64,000 nt of DNA, taken from an uncultured Collinsella sp. Its GTDB lineage: Bacteria; Actinomycetota; Coriobacteriia; Coriobacteriales; Coriobacteriaceae. The notes beneath the pieces were generated by a model. It had not been told where the DNA came from. It did no database searches and saw only the letters and a list, made by a program, of their open reading frames with translations. The translations under genes and the position numbers were made by a program. Below are positions 32,425 through 41,414 of this stretch, in pieces; the stretch's first letter is position 1; the number at the start of each line of letters is the position of its first letter. The stretch spans positions 1 through 64,000 of the forward strand of contig CABURU010000005.1 of the NCBI GenBank assembly GCA_902494085.1. The letters run 5' to 3'.

Positions 32425-34197
32425 ATGATTGAAACTGAGAACAAGGTGTATGCCCGCCGCTGCGAGAGTCATGTCGAGGCCCTGCGCCGCGCCGTTCCGG
32501 GCTGCATCGAGAAGGTCGAGTGGCAGTGCGAGGACCAGCTGACGATTACCGTCAAGCAGGACAAGCTGCCCGAGGCCGTCCACTACCTGTATTACGAGCG
32601 CTACGGCTGGATTCCCGTGATCATCGGCAATGACGAGCGCAGTCTGTGCGGTCGCTACGCCGTGTACTACGTCATCTCCATGGAGGGGGAGGACCCCGGC
32701 TGGGTGACCGTGCGCACCGAGGTCGATCCCGCCAAGATGACGTTCCCGTCCGTGACGCCGTTCGTCCCCGCCTGCGTGTGGGGCGAGCGCGAGCTGCGCG
32801 ACATGTTCGGCCTGATCCCCGAGGGTCTGCCCGACCGTCGCCGTCTGGTGCTTCCCGATGACTGGCCCAGCGGCCTGTACCCGCTGCGCAAGGACTCCAT
32901 GGACTACCGCTTCCGTCCCGCTCCCGCAAGCGATATGGAAAACTACGAGTTCTTGGCCGATACCAAGGGCAAGGAGACCACACTCGTCCCCATGGGCCCG
33001 TTGCACATTACCTCCGACGAGCCCGGCCACTTCCGCCTGTTCGTTGAGGGCGAGACGATCGTCGACGCCGACTACCGTCTGTTCTACGTGCACCGCGGTA
33101 TGGAGAAGGTCGCCGAGACGCGCCTGAACTATGACGCCGTGACGTTCCTCGCCGACCGCATCTGCGGCATCTGCGGCTGCGCCCACTCGGTGGCCTATGC
33201 CGAGGCCGTCGAGCGCGCCCAGGGCATCCATGTCCCGCCGCGCGCCCAGTACATCCGCGCTATCATGCTCGAGGTCGAGCGCCTGCACTCGCACCTGCTC
33301 AATATTGGCCTCGCATCGCACTACACGGGCTTCGACTCCGGCTTCCAGCAGTTCTTCCGCGTCCGCGAGAAGTCCATGGACCTGGCCGAGAAGCTCTCCG
33401 GTCACCGCAAGACCTACGGCCTCAACGTGATCGGCGGCGTGCGTCGCGACATTTTGGCCGAGCAGAAGCTCTCCACGCTCACGACCATCCACCAGCTGCG
33501 CTCCGAGGTTCAGGAGCTCGTCGACGTCTTGCTCTCCACGCCCAACTTCATTGAGCGTACGAGCGGTATCGGCATCTTGGACCGCAAGATCGCACGCGAC
33601 TTCTCGCCGGTCGGCCCGCTCATGCGTGGCTCGGGCTATGCCCGCGACGTGCGCTTTGACCATCCCTTCGACGGCTACGCCGATCCGGACGTCCAAAAGA
33701 TGCACGCCGCCACGGCCGACACCTGCGATGCCTTCGGCCGTACCGCCGTCCGCATCCAGGAGGTCTACGATTCGATCGACATGATCGAGACCATGCTCGA
33801 GAACTGCCCGTCGGGCCCCATCCTCACCACGGATTGGGAGTACACCCCGCACAAGTACGCCATCGGCGCCACCGAGGCGCCGCGCGGCGAGGACGTGCAC
33901 TGGGCCATGCTCGGCAATAACCAGAAGTGCTACCGCTGGCGCGCCAAGGCCGCCACGTACAGCAACTGGCCGGTCCTGCGCTACATGTTCCGCGGCAACA
34001 CCGTGGGCGACGCGGCGCTGATCGTCGGTTCGCTCGACCCGTGCTACTCCTGCACCGACCGCGTGACGGTGACCGATGTCGCCGCCAAGCGCGACCACGT
34101 GCTCGACAAGGAGCAGTTCGAGAACGTCTGGCGCGACAAGTCGCCGCTTGCGGGCGAGGGCACCATGGCCGCTCCGCTCGATGAGGAGGCGCTCTAA
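32425..34197 (+). CDS. hyfG: Hydrogenase-4 large catalytic subunit HyfG
   Basis: A 590-residue [NiFe]-hydrogenase large subunit of group 4 with an N-terminal NuoC-like domain (1-170) fused to a NuoD-like domain. The four nickel-iron ligands are in RICGICGCAHS and DPCYSC. After DPCYSCTDR there are about 32 more residues ending in DEEAL. In HycE-type enzymes such a tail is removed by the HycI protease after NiFe insertion, and a HycI-type gene lies downstream. Reduces protons to H2 at the cytosolic face of the membrane. Confidence 0.93.
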   Translation: MIETENKVYARRCESHVEALRRAVPGCIEKVEWQCEDQLTITVKQDKLPEAVHYLYYERYGWIPVIIGNDERSLCGRYAVYYVISMEGEDPGWVTVRTEVDPAKMTFPSVTPFVPACVWGERELRDMFGLIPEGLPDRRRLVLPDDWPSGLYPLRKDSMDYRFRPAPASDMENYEFLADTKGKETTLVPMGPLHITSDEPGHFRLFVEGETIVDADYRLFYVHRGMEKVAETRLNYDAVTFLADRICGICGCAHSVAYAEAVERAQGIHVPPRAQYIRAIMLEVERLHSHLLNIGLASHYTGFDSGFQQFFRVREKSMDLAEKLSGHRKTYGLNVIGGVRRDILAEQKLSTLTTIHQLRSEVQELVDVLLSTPNFIERTSGIGILDRKIARDFSPVGPLMRGSGYARDVRFDHPFDGYADPDVQKMHAATADTCDAFGRTAVRIQEVYDSIDMIETMLENCPSGPILTTDWEYTPHKYAIGATEAPRGEDVHWAMLGNNQKCYRWRAKAATYSNWPVLRYMFRGNTVGDAALIVGSLDPCYSCTDRVTVTDVAAKRDHVLDKEQFENVWRDKSPLAGEGTMAAPLDEEAL

Positions 34198-34198
34198 T

Positions 34199-34915
34199 AT
34201 GCTGAAGCTTTGGAAGGTTAACGCCAGGGCCGGCGACGCGACGGTCAAGTACCCGTTTGCGCCGTTCCCCACCAACAAGGACATGCGCGGCAAGCCCGAG
34301 CACAACGCGGAGCTCTGCATCGCCTGCGGTGCCTGCGGCGTGGCGTGCCCGGCCGATGCCATTCGCATGGACACCGACCTTGCGGCCGATACCATCACCT
34401 GGTCGATTGACTACGGTCGCTGCATCTTCTGCGGCCGCTGCGAGGAAGCCTGCCCCATGGAGGCCATCAAGCTCACCGAGGAGTTTGAGCTGGCCGTCAT
34501 GAGCAAGGACGACCTCACCAGCAAGAGCGTCTATACGCTCGAGCACTGCTCGCGTTGCGGCAAGCCGTTTGCCCCGCACAAGGAGATCGACTACGCCAAG
34601 CGCCTGCTGCAAAAGGCCGGCGGCATGGAGGCCGAGCAGGCCGCCCGTACCGTCGGTATGTGCCAGGAGTGCAAGCGTGAGCTCGACGCCCTGCGCGCCG
34701 CCTCGGCCGTAAAGACCGGCAACGCTGCCGGCATGGCTGCCAACGAGACGCTTGCGTCCGGCGAGCCCCAGGGCCTCGGCATGGAGTATCTGGGCGGACA
34801 CGGCGTGAACCCGGAGTATATCGACCGCGAGCTCAACCCCGATGCGCCCGAGATTCCCGCCGGTCCTGCGCCGGTCGAGGGCATCATCATGGATTTTGAA
34901 ACGAAGGAGGAGTAA
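34199..34915 (+). CDS. hyfH: Hydrogenase-4 ferredoxin subunit HyfH
   Basis: A 238-residue NuoI/HycF-like protein with two [4Fe-4S] motifs, CIACGACGVACPADAI and CIFCGRCEEACPMEAI. The C-terminal part adds two more CxxC pairs (HCSRCGKPF and MCQECKRE) that could bind zinc, as in HycF-type proteins, and a tail of about 60 residues. ATG at 34199 is one base after the hyfG stop. Confidence 0.9.
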   Translation: MLKLWKVNARAGDATVKYPFAPFPTNKDMRGKPEHNAELCIACGACGVACPADAIRMDTDLAADTITWSIDYGRCIFCGRCEEACPMEAIKLTEEFELAVMSKDDLTSKSVYTLEHCSRCGKPFAPHKEIDYAKRLLQKAGGMEAEQAARTVGMCQECKRELDALRAASAVKTGNAAGMAANETLASGEPQGLGMEYLGGHGVNPEYIDRELNPDAPEIPAGPAPVEGIIMDFETKEE

Positions 34916-34917
34916 CC

Positions 34918-35700
34918 ATGGCCGAACCCACGCTTTTGCCCGAGCGGCTCCAGTACCGCCCGACCAAGATCGAGCTCGACGAGAGCATCGAGAAGGCCAA
35001 GGCGACCCTTCTTAAGAAGATCAAGCGCTCGGTGTACGTCTACCGTGTTGACTGCGGCGGCTGCAATGGCTGCGAGATCGAGATCTTCGGTTCCATCACG
35101 CCCGTCTTCGACGTCGAGCGTTTTGGCATCAAGGTCGTGCCCTCGCCCCGTCACGCCGATGTGCTGCTGTACACCGGTGCCGTGACGCGTGCCATGCGCA
35201 TGCCGGCCCTGCGCGCCTTTGAGGCCGCACCCGATCCCAAGATCGTGGTGTCCTATGGCGCGTGCGGCTGCACCGGCGGCATCTTCTACGACAACTACTG
35301 CGTCTGGGGCGGCACGGACAAGATTCTGCCGGTCGATGTCTACATCCCCGGCTGCCCGCCCAGCCCCGCGCAGACCATCTACGGCTTCGCTATGGCGCTC
35401 GGTCTGCTGGACCAAAAGCTCCATGCCGAGACCACGGTGGAGGCCGCCGGCGAGCAGGCCGATATCCTGCACCCCGGCGTGCCGTACAAGCTGCGCGTTG
35501 CCATCGAGCGCGAGGCTCGTGCCATGAGCGGCTACCGTTACGGCCGCGACCTGGCCAACGAGTTTATGGATACGCTCGAGGGCGCGCCCAAGGGCGATAT
35601 CCGCGGTGCCATGGCGCTGCTCATCGACAAGCAGGACGATCCGCGCCGCGTCGAGGTGTACTCGGCGCTGCAGGATCTGGTGCTGGCCGGAGGTCGCTAG
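34918..35700 (+). CDS. hyfI: Hydrogenase-4 small subunit HyfI
   Basis: A 260-residue NuoB-like [NiFe] small subunit carrying the proximal [4Fe-4S] cluster. The ligands are in VDCGGCNGCEIEIFG, SYGACGCTGGIF and YIPGCPPSPAQTIYG. The start codon lies 2 bases after hyfH; the stop abuts the ATG of hyfJ. Confidence 0.93.
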   Translation: MAEPTLLPERLQYRPTKIELDESIEKAKATLLKKIKRSVYVYRVDCGGCNGCEIEIFGSITPVFDVERFGIKVVPSPRHADVLLYTGAVTRAMRMPALRAFEAAPDPKIVVSYGACGCTGGIFYDNYCVWGGTDKILPVDVYIPGCPPSPAQTIYGFAMALGLLDQKLHAETTVEAAGEQADILHPGVPYKLRVAIEREARAMSGYRYGRDLANEFMDTLEGAPKGDIRGAMALLIDKQDDPRRVEVYSALQDLVLAGGR

Positions 35701-36282
35701 ATGGAGCTCACGGACCGCTCTGGTTACTTTGCGGGCCCCGGTATGCTCGGCGGCTCCTTTGGCGACGCCTCGCGCGCAAGCGACGAGGCTGCCGAGGGCG
35801 TCGCCGACCCCTGCCTGGGTCATGCGCCCGACCAGGTGGTCTTCTATGAGCTCACGCGTAAGTTTGTGGAGACCGAGGAAGACGTTCCCCAGGAGGCCTG
35901 CGACGTGCTGTACTACACGCTCGCCGTGGGCCACCACACTGGCGTGCTCGACTGCTTTGAGCCGCGTCTGTCGGTGCCGGTGGATGTGTTCTATTCGCTC
36001 GTCGACGCGCTGCCGGAGGGGGAGGCCAAGACCAAGTTTGAGGCCATCCGCTCCTTTGGCGAGTGCCAGCTCGACAAGGCGGCGGTGCCGTCGCTGCTCG
36101 AGGCCTGCGATGCGCTGCTCGACGAGCGCGGTTTTCGCGGGTCGGCCAAGGCCGGCATCTCGGTGTTCGACGACGACTTTGGCCTGCATGCCCAGCAGGT
36201 CGCGTTCTTAATGAAGTTTCGCGATCTGGTTGAGCGCGTGCGCGATGTGTCGGGCGTGTATCTGACGGGGAGGTTGCAGTAA
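35701..36282 (+). CDS. hyfJ: Formate hydrogenlyase assembly protein HyfJ/HycH
   Basis: A 193-residue cytosolic protein of the HycH/HyfJ family, needed for maturation of the complex. The region VFYELTRKFVETEEDVPQEA and the end LRD-like DLVERVRDVSGVYLTGRL are consistent with this family. Overlaps the protease gene by one base (TAATG). Confidence 0.75.
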   Translation: MELTDRSGYFAGPGMLGGSFGDASRASDEAAEGVADPCLGHAPDQVVFYELTRKFVETEEDVPQEACDVLYYTLAVGHHTGVLDCFEPRLSVPVDVFYSLVDALPEGEAKTKFEAIRSFGECQLDKAAVPSLLEACDALLDERGFRGSAKAGISVFDDDFGLHAQQVAFLMKFRDLVERVRDVSGVYLTGRLQ

Positions 36283-36785
36283 TGGGTCGCGTTGTGGATG
36301 GTCGTGTGAACGGCGCCCCGTTTGCGGGTATCGTGCTCACGGCGGGAAGCGTGCTGCGTGCCGACGATGCCGCCGGCCCCGTGCTCTCCAAAAAGATGGA
36401 GGACGCACCCATCGCCGGTTGGTACACCATCGACGGCGGCCAAACGCCCGAGGACGATATCATCGAGGTCAAGCGCGAGCGTCCGCCGCGTTTGGTTTTG
36501 GTCGATGCCGCCGACATGGCACTGCCTGTCGGTTCCATCCGTCTGCTCGACAAACGCGACGTGGCCCGCAAGTCGATGTTCACCACGCATTCGCTTCCCT
36601 TGTCGATTCTGATCGAAGAGATTGAGCAATCGTGCGAAGATATCGTCTTCATAGGGATTCAGCCGGGCGATACGGAGTTCTATAACCCCATGTCCCCGGA
36701 GGTCTTTGAGGCCGTCGACGCCGTGTACGACGCCGTGGCCGCCAACGACTTTTCCCACTTTGTCCGCTTGGGGCAGGAGCTATAG
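36282..36785 (+). CDS. hycI: Hydrogenase maturation protease (HycI type)
   Basis: A 167-residue M52-family endopeptidase. LTAGSVLRADDAAGPVLSKK carries the first acidic nickel-sensing residue, LVLVDAADMAL the second, and GIQPGDTEF matches HycI. It should cleave the C-terminal tail of HyfG after nickel is inserted. Position in the operon supports this. Confidence 0.85.
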   Translation: MGRVVDGRVNGAPFAGIVLTAGSVLRADDAAGPVLSKKMEDAPIAGWYTIDGGQTPEDDIIEVKRERPPRLVLVDAADMALPVGSIRLLDKRDVARKSMFTTHSLPLSILIEEIEQSCEDIVFIGIQPGDTEFYNPMSPEVFEAVDAVYDAVAANDFSHFVRLGQEL

Positions 36786-36824
36786 CAGCGCTTGTCCCTG
36801 CTGATTAGGAAAGAAGTGATTGAC

Positions 36825-37664
36825 ATGGCAGATTCCAAGGTGGAGTACCCCGCTCCCGATTGCCTGGCGCCCGCCGCGATCGAGGCCAAGACCGAGACCG
36901 CCGGCGTGACCAAGGCTAACCTGCCGGTCGCTAAGGCCTTTCTGTTGGCAATGTTCGCCGGCGCGTTTATCGCCTTCGGCGGTCTGTTCTTTACGGTGTT
37001 TTTGAGCGACAGCACGCTGGGCTGGGGTGCCCAGCGCGTCGTGGGCGGCCTGTGCTTTTGCCTGGGCCTGGTGCTGGTGCTGGTGTGCGGCGCCGAGCTG
37101 TTTACCGGCAATTCGCTTATGGTCTGCGCGCTCAAGAGCAAAAAGATCACCCTGGTCCAGATGCTTAAGGCCTGGGTCGTCGTGTGGGTCGGCAATTTTG
37201 TCGGTGCCCTGTTCATCGTCTTTTTGGTGTACATGGCCGGCATTTACAAGCTCAACGGCGAGGCGGTCGCCAACTCCATGGTGAGCGTCGCCGCCGGCAA
37301 GGTGACGATCGACTGGGTGACGATCTTCTTCCGCGGCATCCTGTGCAACATCTTTGTGTGCCTTGCCGTGTGGATCGGTACCGCCGGCAAGACCGTGGTC
37401 GATAAGGTCGTGGGCATTCTGCTGCCGATCGCTGCCTTTGTGGCCTGCGGTTTTGAGCACTGCGTTGCCAACATGTACTTTTTGCCCATGGGTGCCGTGA
37501 TGCATGCATGCGGTTATGGTGCCGACGTCGCCGGCGCCGATGCGCTCAACGCTGCGGGCATTGCGTTTAACTTGTCCGCCGCCACGCTGGGCAACATCGT
37601 GGGCGGCGCGGTCCTGATCGCGCTCGGCTACTGGTTTATCTACGCCAAGAAGTCCGAGGCGTAA
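36825..37664 (+). CDS. Formate/nitrite-family channel (formate transporter)
   Basis: A 279-residue FNT-family protein with six membrane helices; the pore signatures are FIAFGGLFFT, LFTGNSLM and a CGFEHCVANMYFLP block holding the central His. Being last in the formate hydrogenlyase operon, it most likely imports or exports formate (FocA role). ATG at 36825 has an AAAGAAG site. A terminator follows. Confidence 0.88.
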   Translation: MADSKVEYPAPDCLAPAAIEAKTETAGVTKANLPVAKAFLLAMFAGAFIAFGGLFFTVFLSDSTLGWGAQRVVGGLCFCLGLVLVLVCGAELFTGNSLMVCALKSKKITLVQMLKAWVVVWVGNFVGALFIVFLVYMAGIYKLNGEAVANSMVSVAAGKVTIDWVTIFFRGILCNIFVCLAVWIGTAGKTVVDKVVGILLPIAAFVACGFEHCVANMYFLPMGAVMHACGYGADVAGADALNAAGIAFNLSAATLGNIVGGAVLIALGYWFIYAKKSEA

Positions 37665-37686
37665 GGTACCGTCTGTTTGACGTTGG

Positions 37687-37722
37687 GCCTCCCGCGGGGC
37701 GTTGCCGTGCGGGAGGCTTTTT
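37687..37722 (+). terminator. Terminator of the formate hydrogenlyase operon
   Basis: GCCTCCCGC (37687-37695) pairs with GCGGGAGGC (37709-37717), followed by TTTTT. Confidence 0.85.
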
Positions 37723-37786
37723 GGGTCTGGGGCTCGTTGCCGGGCTGTTGGCCTGTTGTGTTTGGCTTGTGAAAGGGGTAATCGAG

Positions 37787-39904
37787 ATGGCATCTGCTGT
37801 GGAGCGTGACGGTCGCGCTGTGGTGACCACATGCGGGGGATGCTATGCCGATTGCGCCTTTGCGGCACGCGTTGAGGACGGTCGCGTGGTGGCCGAGTTG
37901 CCGGTGCCGGGGCACCCGTGCGCGGCACGAGCCCTGTGCGCCCGCGGACGGCATCGTCTGGCAATGCCGTTTGACGAGCGCGACCGCATTTTGCACCCCA
38001 TGCGCCGCCGTCGGGATGGCTCGGGGTTTGATGCGATTGCCTGGGACGAGGCGTTTGCTCAGATTGCCGAGCGTCTTGGGGGGATTATTGACGAGTGCGG
38101 GCCCCGTGCGCTGGGCATGACGCTCGGCGTGCCCTCGTTCGACCGCTACTGGGCCTATCGCTTTATGCATGCGCTGGGTTCGCCCAACGTGTACGGTGCC
38201 GACGGCGCCTGCGAGGTGAGCCGCCTGACCGGCTGGGAGCACAGCCTGGGCTACAGCCCGGCGTCCGACCTGGCCCACACCGATTGCATCATGTACCTGG
38301 GGCGTTCCTTGGTGGATTCGTCGACGATGGGGGCCGTTGATGCGCTCAACGATGCGCGCCGTCGCGGGGCTAAGATCATCGTGGTTGACCCCCGGCGCAG
38401 CGGTTCGGCTGCTATTGCCGATCGCTGGCTCCGCGTGCGCCCGGGCTGCGACCTGGCCTTGCTGCTGGGCATTGCACATGTGCTCATTACCGAGGACTTG
38501 TACGACCGCGAGTTTGTTGCCCGCTATACCACGGGGTTTGATGAGCTTGCGCAGGCGGCCGCTGTTTGGACGCCTGAGTGGGCCGAGTCAATGTGTGACG
38601 TTCCGGCCGAAGAGATTGTCGCGACGGCGCGCGATTTGGCTGCCGCGGCGCCTGCTGCGGTCGTGGACGCTGGCTTTCATGGTGGCATCGGTATCGCGTA
38701 TGCCAACAGCACCCAGACCGCGCGTGCTATCTGTTTGGTCGATGTGCTGCTGGGCTGCATCGGACACGCGGGCGGTGCCCTCAACCCGCCCGCGCCGCTT
38801 GTGTTGGGCGACTTGGATCCCGCACGTTTTGCGACGCCGCCGGTGCCGCGTGAACCCAAGTTGGGTTCCGAGCGTTATCCGCTCGTCGATCCGGTGCGCG
38901 GCCTGTGCACGACCATCGGCCAATCGATCCTCGCCGGCGACCTGCGCGGGCTCATCGTCTATGCCAGCAACCCCGGTGCGGGTTACGGCAACGCCGATGC
39001 GTGGCTTGGTATCTTGCAACAGCTCGACCTGCTCGTGACGATCGATATCCGCTGGTCCGAGACGGCGCGTGCGTCCGACTATGTGCTGCCCGACGTGACG
39101 TATCTGGAGGCCGACCGCGGTGTCGGTACGGTCGTGGGACGCAACGATGCGCGCGTGTTCTACCGCAACGCCGTGCTGCCCATTTTGCATGATGACACGA
39201 GACCGGGGCGGGAGATCTTTGCCGGTCTGGCGCAGGCCTGTGGCGTGGGCGAGTATTTCCAGTTTACGTCTGACGATCTGGCGGCTGCCCAGGTGGCGCC
39301 GTTTGGAATTGACCTCGCTGCGCTTAAGGAGCGAGGCTGGGCCGACACGGGCGTTACGCTGCCCTCGCGTACGGGCGAGCCGGTGATTCCCTTGAACGGC
39401 GGCAAGATTGCGCTGGCAAGCGACGTATGGGAGCGAGCTGGCATGGGTCGTGTACCCAACTGGAACGCGCCCATGGTGGAGCCCGGCCCGGGGATGTTTC
39501 GTCTCATTAGCGGTAACCGTCCCTTTGAGTCGCATACCTCCCGCAGGCTCGCGGCGGTCGGTGCCGCCGAGGCTGGATCGGACCTGGATGCCGTGCAGAT
39601 GAATGCCGATGCTGCTGCGCGCATGGGCATCGCCGACGGCGAGATTGTCGAGCTTGTGAGCGATATGGGCCGCGATCGCGTGCGCGTGGAGACGACGCTC
39701 TATCTGCATCCGGCGTGCATTTTTACGTCGGCCGCTCCTGGTGGGCGTTCGTTTGGCACCGGCGCGGATGGCGCCCAAGCGCTCGGCGTTGGCCCGCTCG
39801 ACCATACGCCGCTGCGTTGGGACCCGTTGACGGGCGCCGCGCTCACCCAGGAAAACGCCGTTCGCGTGGAAAAGATTGTCGCGCGCGGGGATAATGACGA
39901 GTAA
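37787..39904 (+). CDS. Orphan molybdopterin-dependent oxidoreductase
   Basis: A 705-residue enzyme of the DMSO reductase superfamily (thiosulfate/polysulfide reductase or formate-dehydrogenase-like). The N-terminal cluster motif is TCGGCYADCAF plus a Cys in the GHPCAARALCARG segment. The bis-MGD contacts include KIIVVDPRRSGSA, YASNPGAGYGNADAW and RLISGNRPFESHT. The metal-ligand position may be the Cys in DGACEVSRLTG; no TGA occurs in frame. No ferredoxin or membrane-anchor subunit is beside it, and there is no signal peptide, so it is probably cytosolic. It ends 52 bases before selA. Substrate unknown. ATG at 37787 follows GAAAGGGG. Confidence 0.75.
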   Translation: MASAVERDGRAVVTTCGGCYADCAFAARVEDGRVVAELPVPGHPCAARALCARGRHRLAMPFDERDRILHPMRRRRDGSGFDAIAWDEAFAQIAERLGGIIDECGPRALGMTLGVPSFDRYWAYRFMHALGSPNVYGADGACEVSRLTGWEHSLGYSPASDLAHTDCIMYLGRSLVDSSTMGAVDALNDARRRGAKIIVVDPRRSGSAAIADRWLRVRPGCDLALLLGIAHVLITEDLYDREFVARYTTGFDELAQAAAVWTPEWAESMCDVPAEEIVATARDLAAAAPAAVVDAGFHGGIGIAYANSTQTARAICLVDVLLGCIGHAGGALNPPAPLVLGDLDPARFATPPVPREPKLGSERYPLVDPVRGLCTTIGQSILAGDLRGLIVYASNPGAGYGNADAWLGILQQLDLLVTIDIRWSETARASDYVLPDVTYLEADRGVGTVVGRNDARVFYRNAVLPILHDDTRPGREIFAGLAQACGVGEYFQFTSDDLAAAQVAPFGIDLAALKERGWADTGVTLPSRTGEPVIPLNGGKIALASDVWERAGMGRVPNWNAPMVEPGPGMFRLISGNRPFESHTSRRLAAVGAAEAGSDLDAVQMNADAAARMGIADGEIVELVSDMGRDRVRVETTLYLHPACIFTSAAPGGRSFGTGADGAQALGVGPLDHTPLRWDPLTGAALTQENAVRVEKIVARGDNDE

Positions 39905-39956
39905 TTGACTCAGCTGATGTATTCGACTGATCCACGTTTCTTTTGAAAGGCCGCAC

Positions 39957-41414
39957 ATGAGCGATAGCCAGAACATGTCCGATGAGGTGCGCGCCCGCCT
40001 GCGCGCCATTCCTTCCGTCAACGAGCTGCTTGCCGAGTGGCCGGTGGTGAAGGCGGCGGGGGAGACCTGCGACGCGGTGGTGCATGCCGCCGTCACGGCC
40101 GAGCTTGACGAGGAGCGCGCCGCGATTCGTGCCGGCGCCGATCCGCGCTCCAAGCGCGAGCTGGCCTCGGCCATCGAGTGGCGTGCGCATCGCTCCGCGC
40201 TGCCGAGTCTGCGTCCCGCCGTCAACGCCACGGGTGTTGTTATCCATACCAATCTGGGTCGCGCCCCGCTCGCGGAGTCGGCGGCAAAGACCGTGGCCGA
40301 AGTTGCGCGCGGGTATAGCACGCTCGAGTACAGTGTGGACACCTGCTCGCGCGGGTCGCGCAAGGAGCATGCCGCGCAGCTGATCCGCTCACTCACCGGT
40401 GCCGAGGACGCGCTGGTCGTCAACAACAACGCCGCCGCGGTGCTGCTGGTGCTGGCGACTCATGCCGCGGGCAAAGAGGTTATCGTCAGCCGCGGCGAGC
40501 TTGTCGAGATCGGCGGCAGCTTCCGCATCCCCGACGTCATGGCTGCCTCGGGCGCCAAACTCGTCGAGGTCGGCGCCACCAACCGCACGCATCTGGGCGA
40601 CTACGAGCGCGCCATCACGCCCGAAACGGCCATGATCTTGAAGGTTCATCCTTCCAACTATCGCATCGAGGGTTTTCACGAGGAAGTGAGCTCAAGGGAG
40701 CTCGCCGCGCTGGCCCATAAGCACGGCCTGCTGTTCTATGAAGACCAGGGCTCGGGGGCGCTGTTGCCTGACGACATCCTGGTTCGCGGCGGCGAGGAGA
40801 CTACGCCCGCTTCGGTGGCATCGGGGCTCGATATCGTGTCGTGCTCGGGCGATAAGCTGCTGGGCGCCGCGCAGGCGGGCATCATCATGGGCCGTCGCGA
40901 ACTGGTCCAGGCCTGCGGCGCACATCCGCTCATGCGCGCTCTGCGACCGGGCAAACTGGCTCTGTCGGCGCTCGAGGCCACGCTGCGTATCTACATGGAC
41001 GGCGCCGATGTTGCCCATCGCGATATTCCGGTGCTCAGTATGCTCACGCTTCCGCAGGCTCATTTGGAGCGACGTGCCCGCAAGCTGCGCGATCGTATGG
41101 TCGCCGGGCTCGATAAGGCCGGTTGCCCGTGCGCCGTTGAGTTGGAGATTGTCGAGGAATCGTCGACCCCCGGTGGTGGTTCGCTGCCTACCGTTGAGCT
41201 GCCGACGATGTGCGTTGCCGTGCGTCTTGTTGACGAGCGCCTGACGGTCGACGCGCTCAAGCGCTCGCTTGTCCAGGATTTCGACACGCCGGTCGTTACA
41301 CGAACCTCGCACGATCGTATTTTGTTTGATGTGCGCACACTCGTGGGGGACCGCGATATCGAGACGGCGGCGTCGACGCTTGCCGCATGCGTTGCCAAGG
41401 TGGTGCGCCGATGA
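39957..41414 (+). CDS. selA: L-seryl-tRNA(Sec) selenium transferase SelA
   Basis: A 485-residue PLP enzyme that converts Ser-tRNA(Sec) to Sec-tRNA(Sec) using selenophosphate. Typical marks are the N-terminal IPSVNELLAEWP, NATGVVIHTNLGRAPL, NNNAAAVLL and the PLP lysine in SCSGDKLLGAAQAG. Length is near the E. coli 463. ATG at 39957 follows GAAAGG. It overlaps selB through ATGA. Confidence 0.95.
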   Translation: MSDSQNMSDEVRARLRAIPSVNELLAEWPVVKAAGETCDAVVHAAVTAELDEERAAIRAGADPRSKRELASAIEWRAHRSALPSLRPAVNATGVVIHTNLGRAPLAESAAKTVAEVARGYSTLEYSVDTCSRGSRKEHAAQLIRSLTGAEDALVVNNNAAAVLLVLATHAAGKEVIVSRGELVEIGGSFRIPDVMAASGAKLVEVGATNRTHLGDYERAITPETAMILKVHPSNYRIEGFHEEVSSRELAALAHKHGLLFYEDQGSGALLPDDILVRGGEETTPASVASGLDIVSCSGDKLLGAAQAGIIMGRRELVQACGAHPLMRALRPGKLALSALEATLRIYMDGADVAHRDIPVLSMLTLPQAHLERRARKLRDRMVAGLDKAGCPCAVELEIVEESSTPGGGSLPTVELPTMCVAVRLVDERLTVDALKRSLVQDFDTPVVTRTSHDRILFDVRTLVGDRDIETAASTLAACVAKVVRR

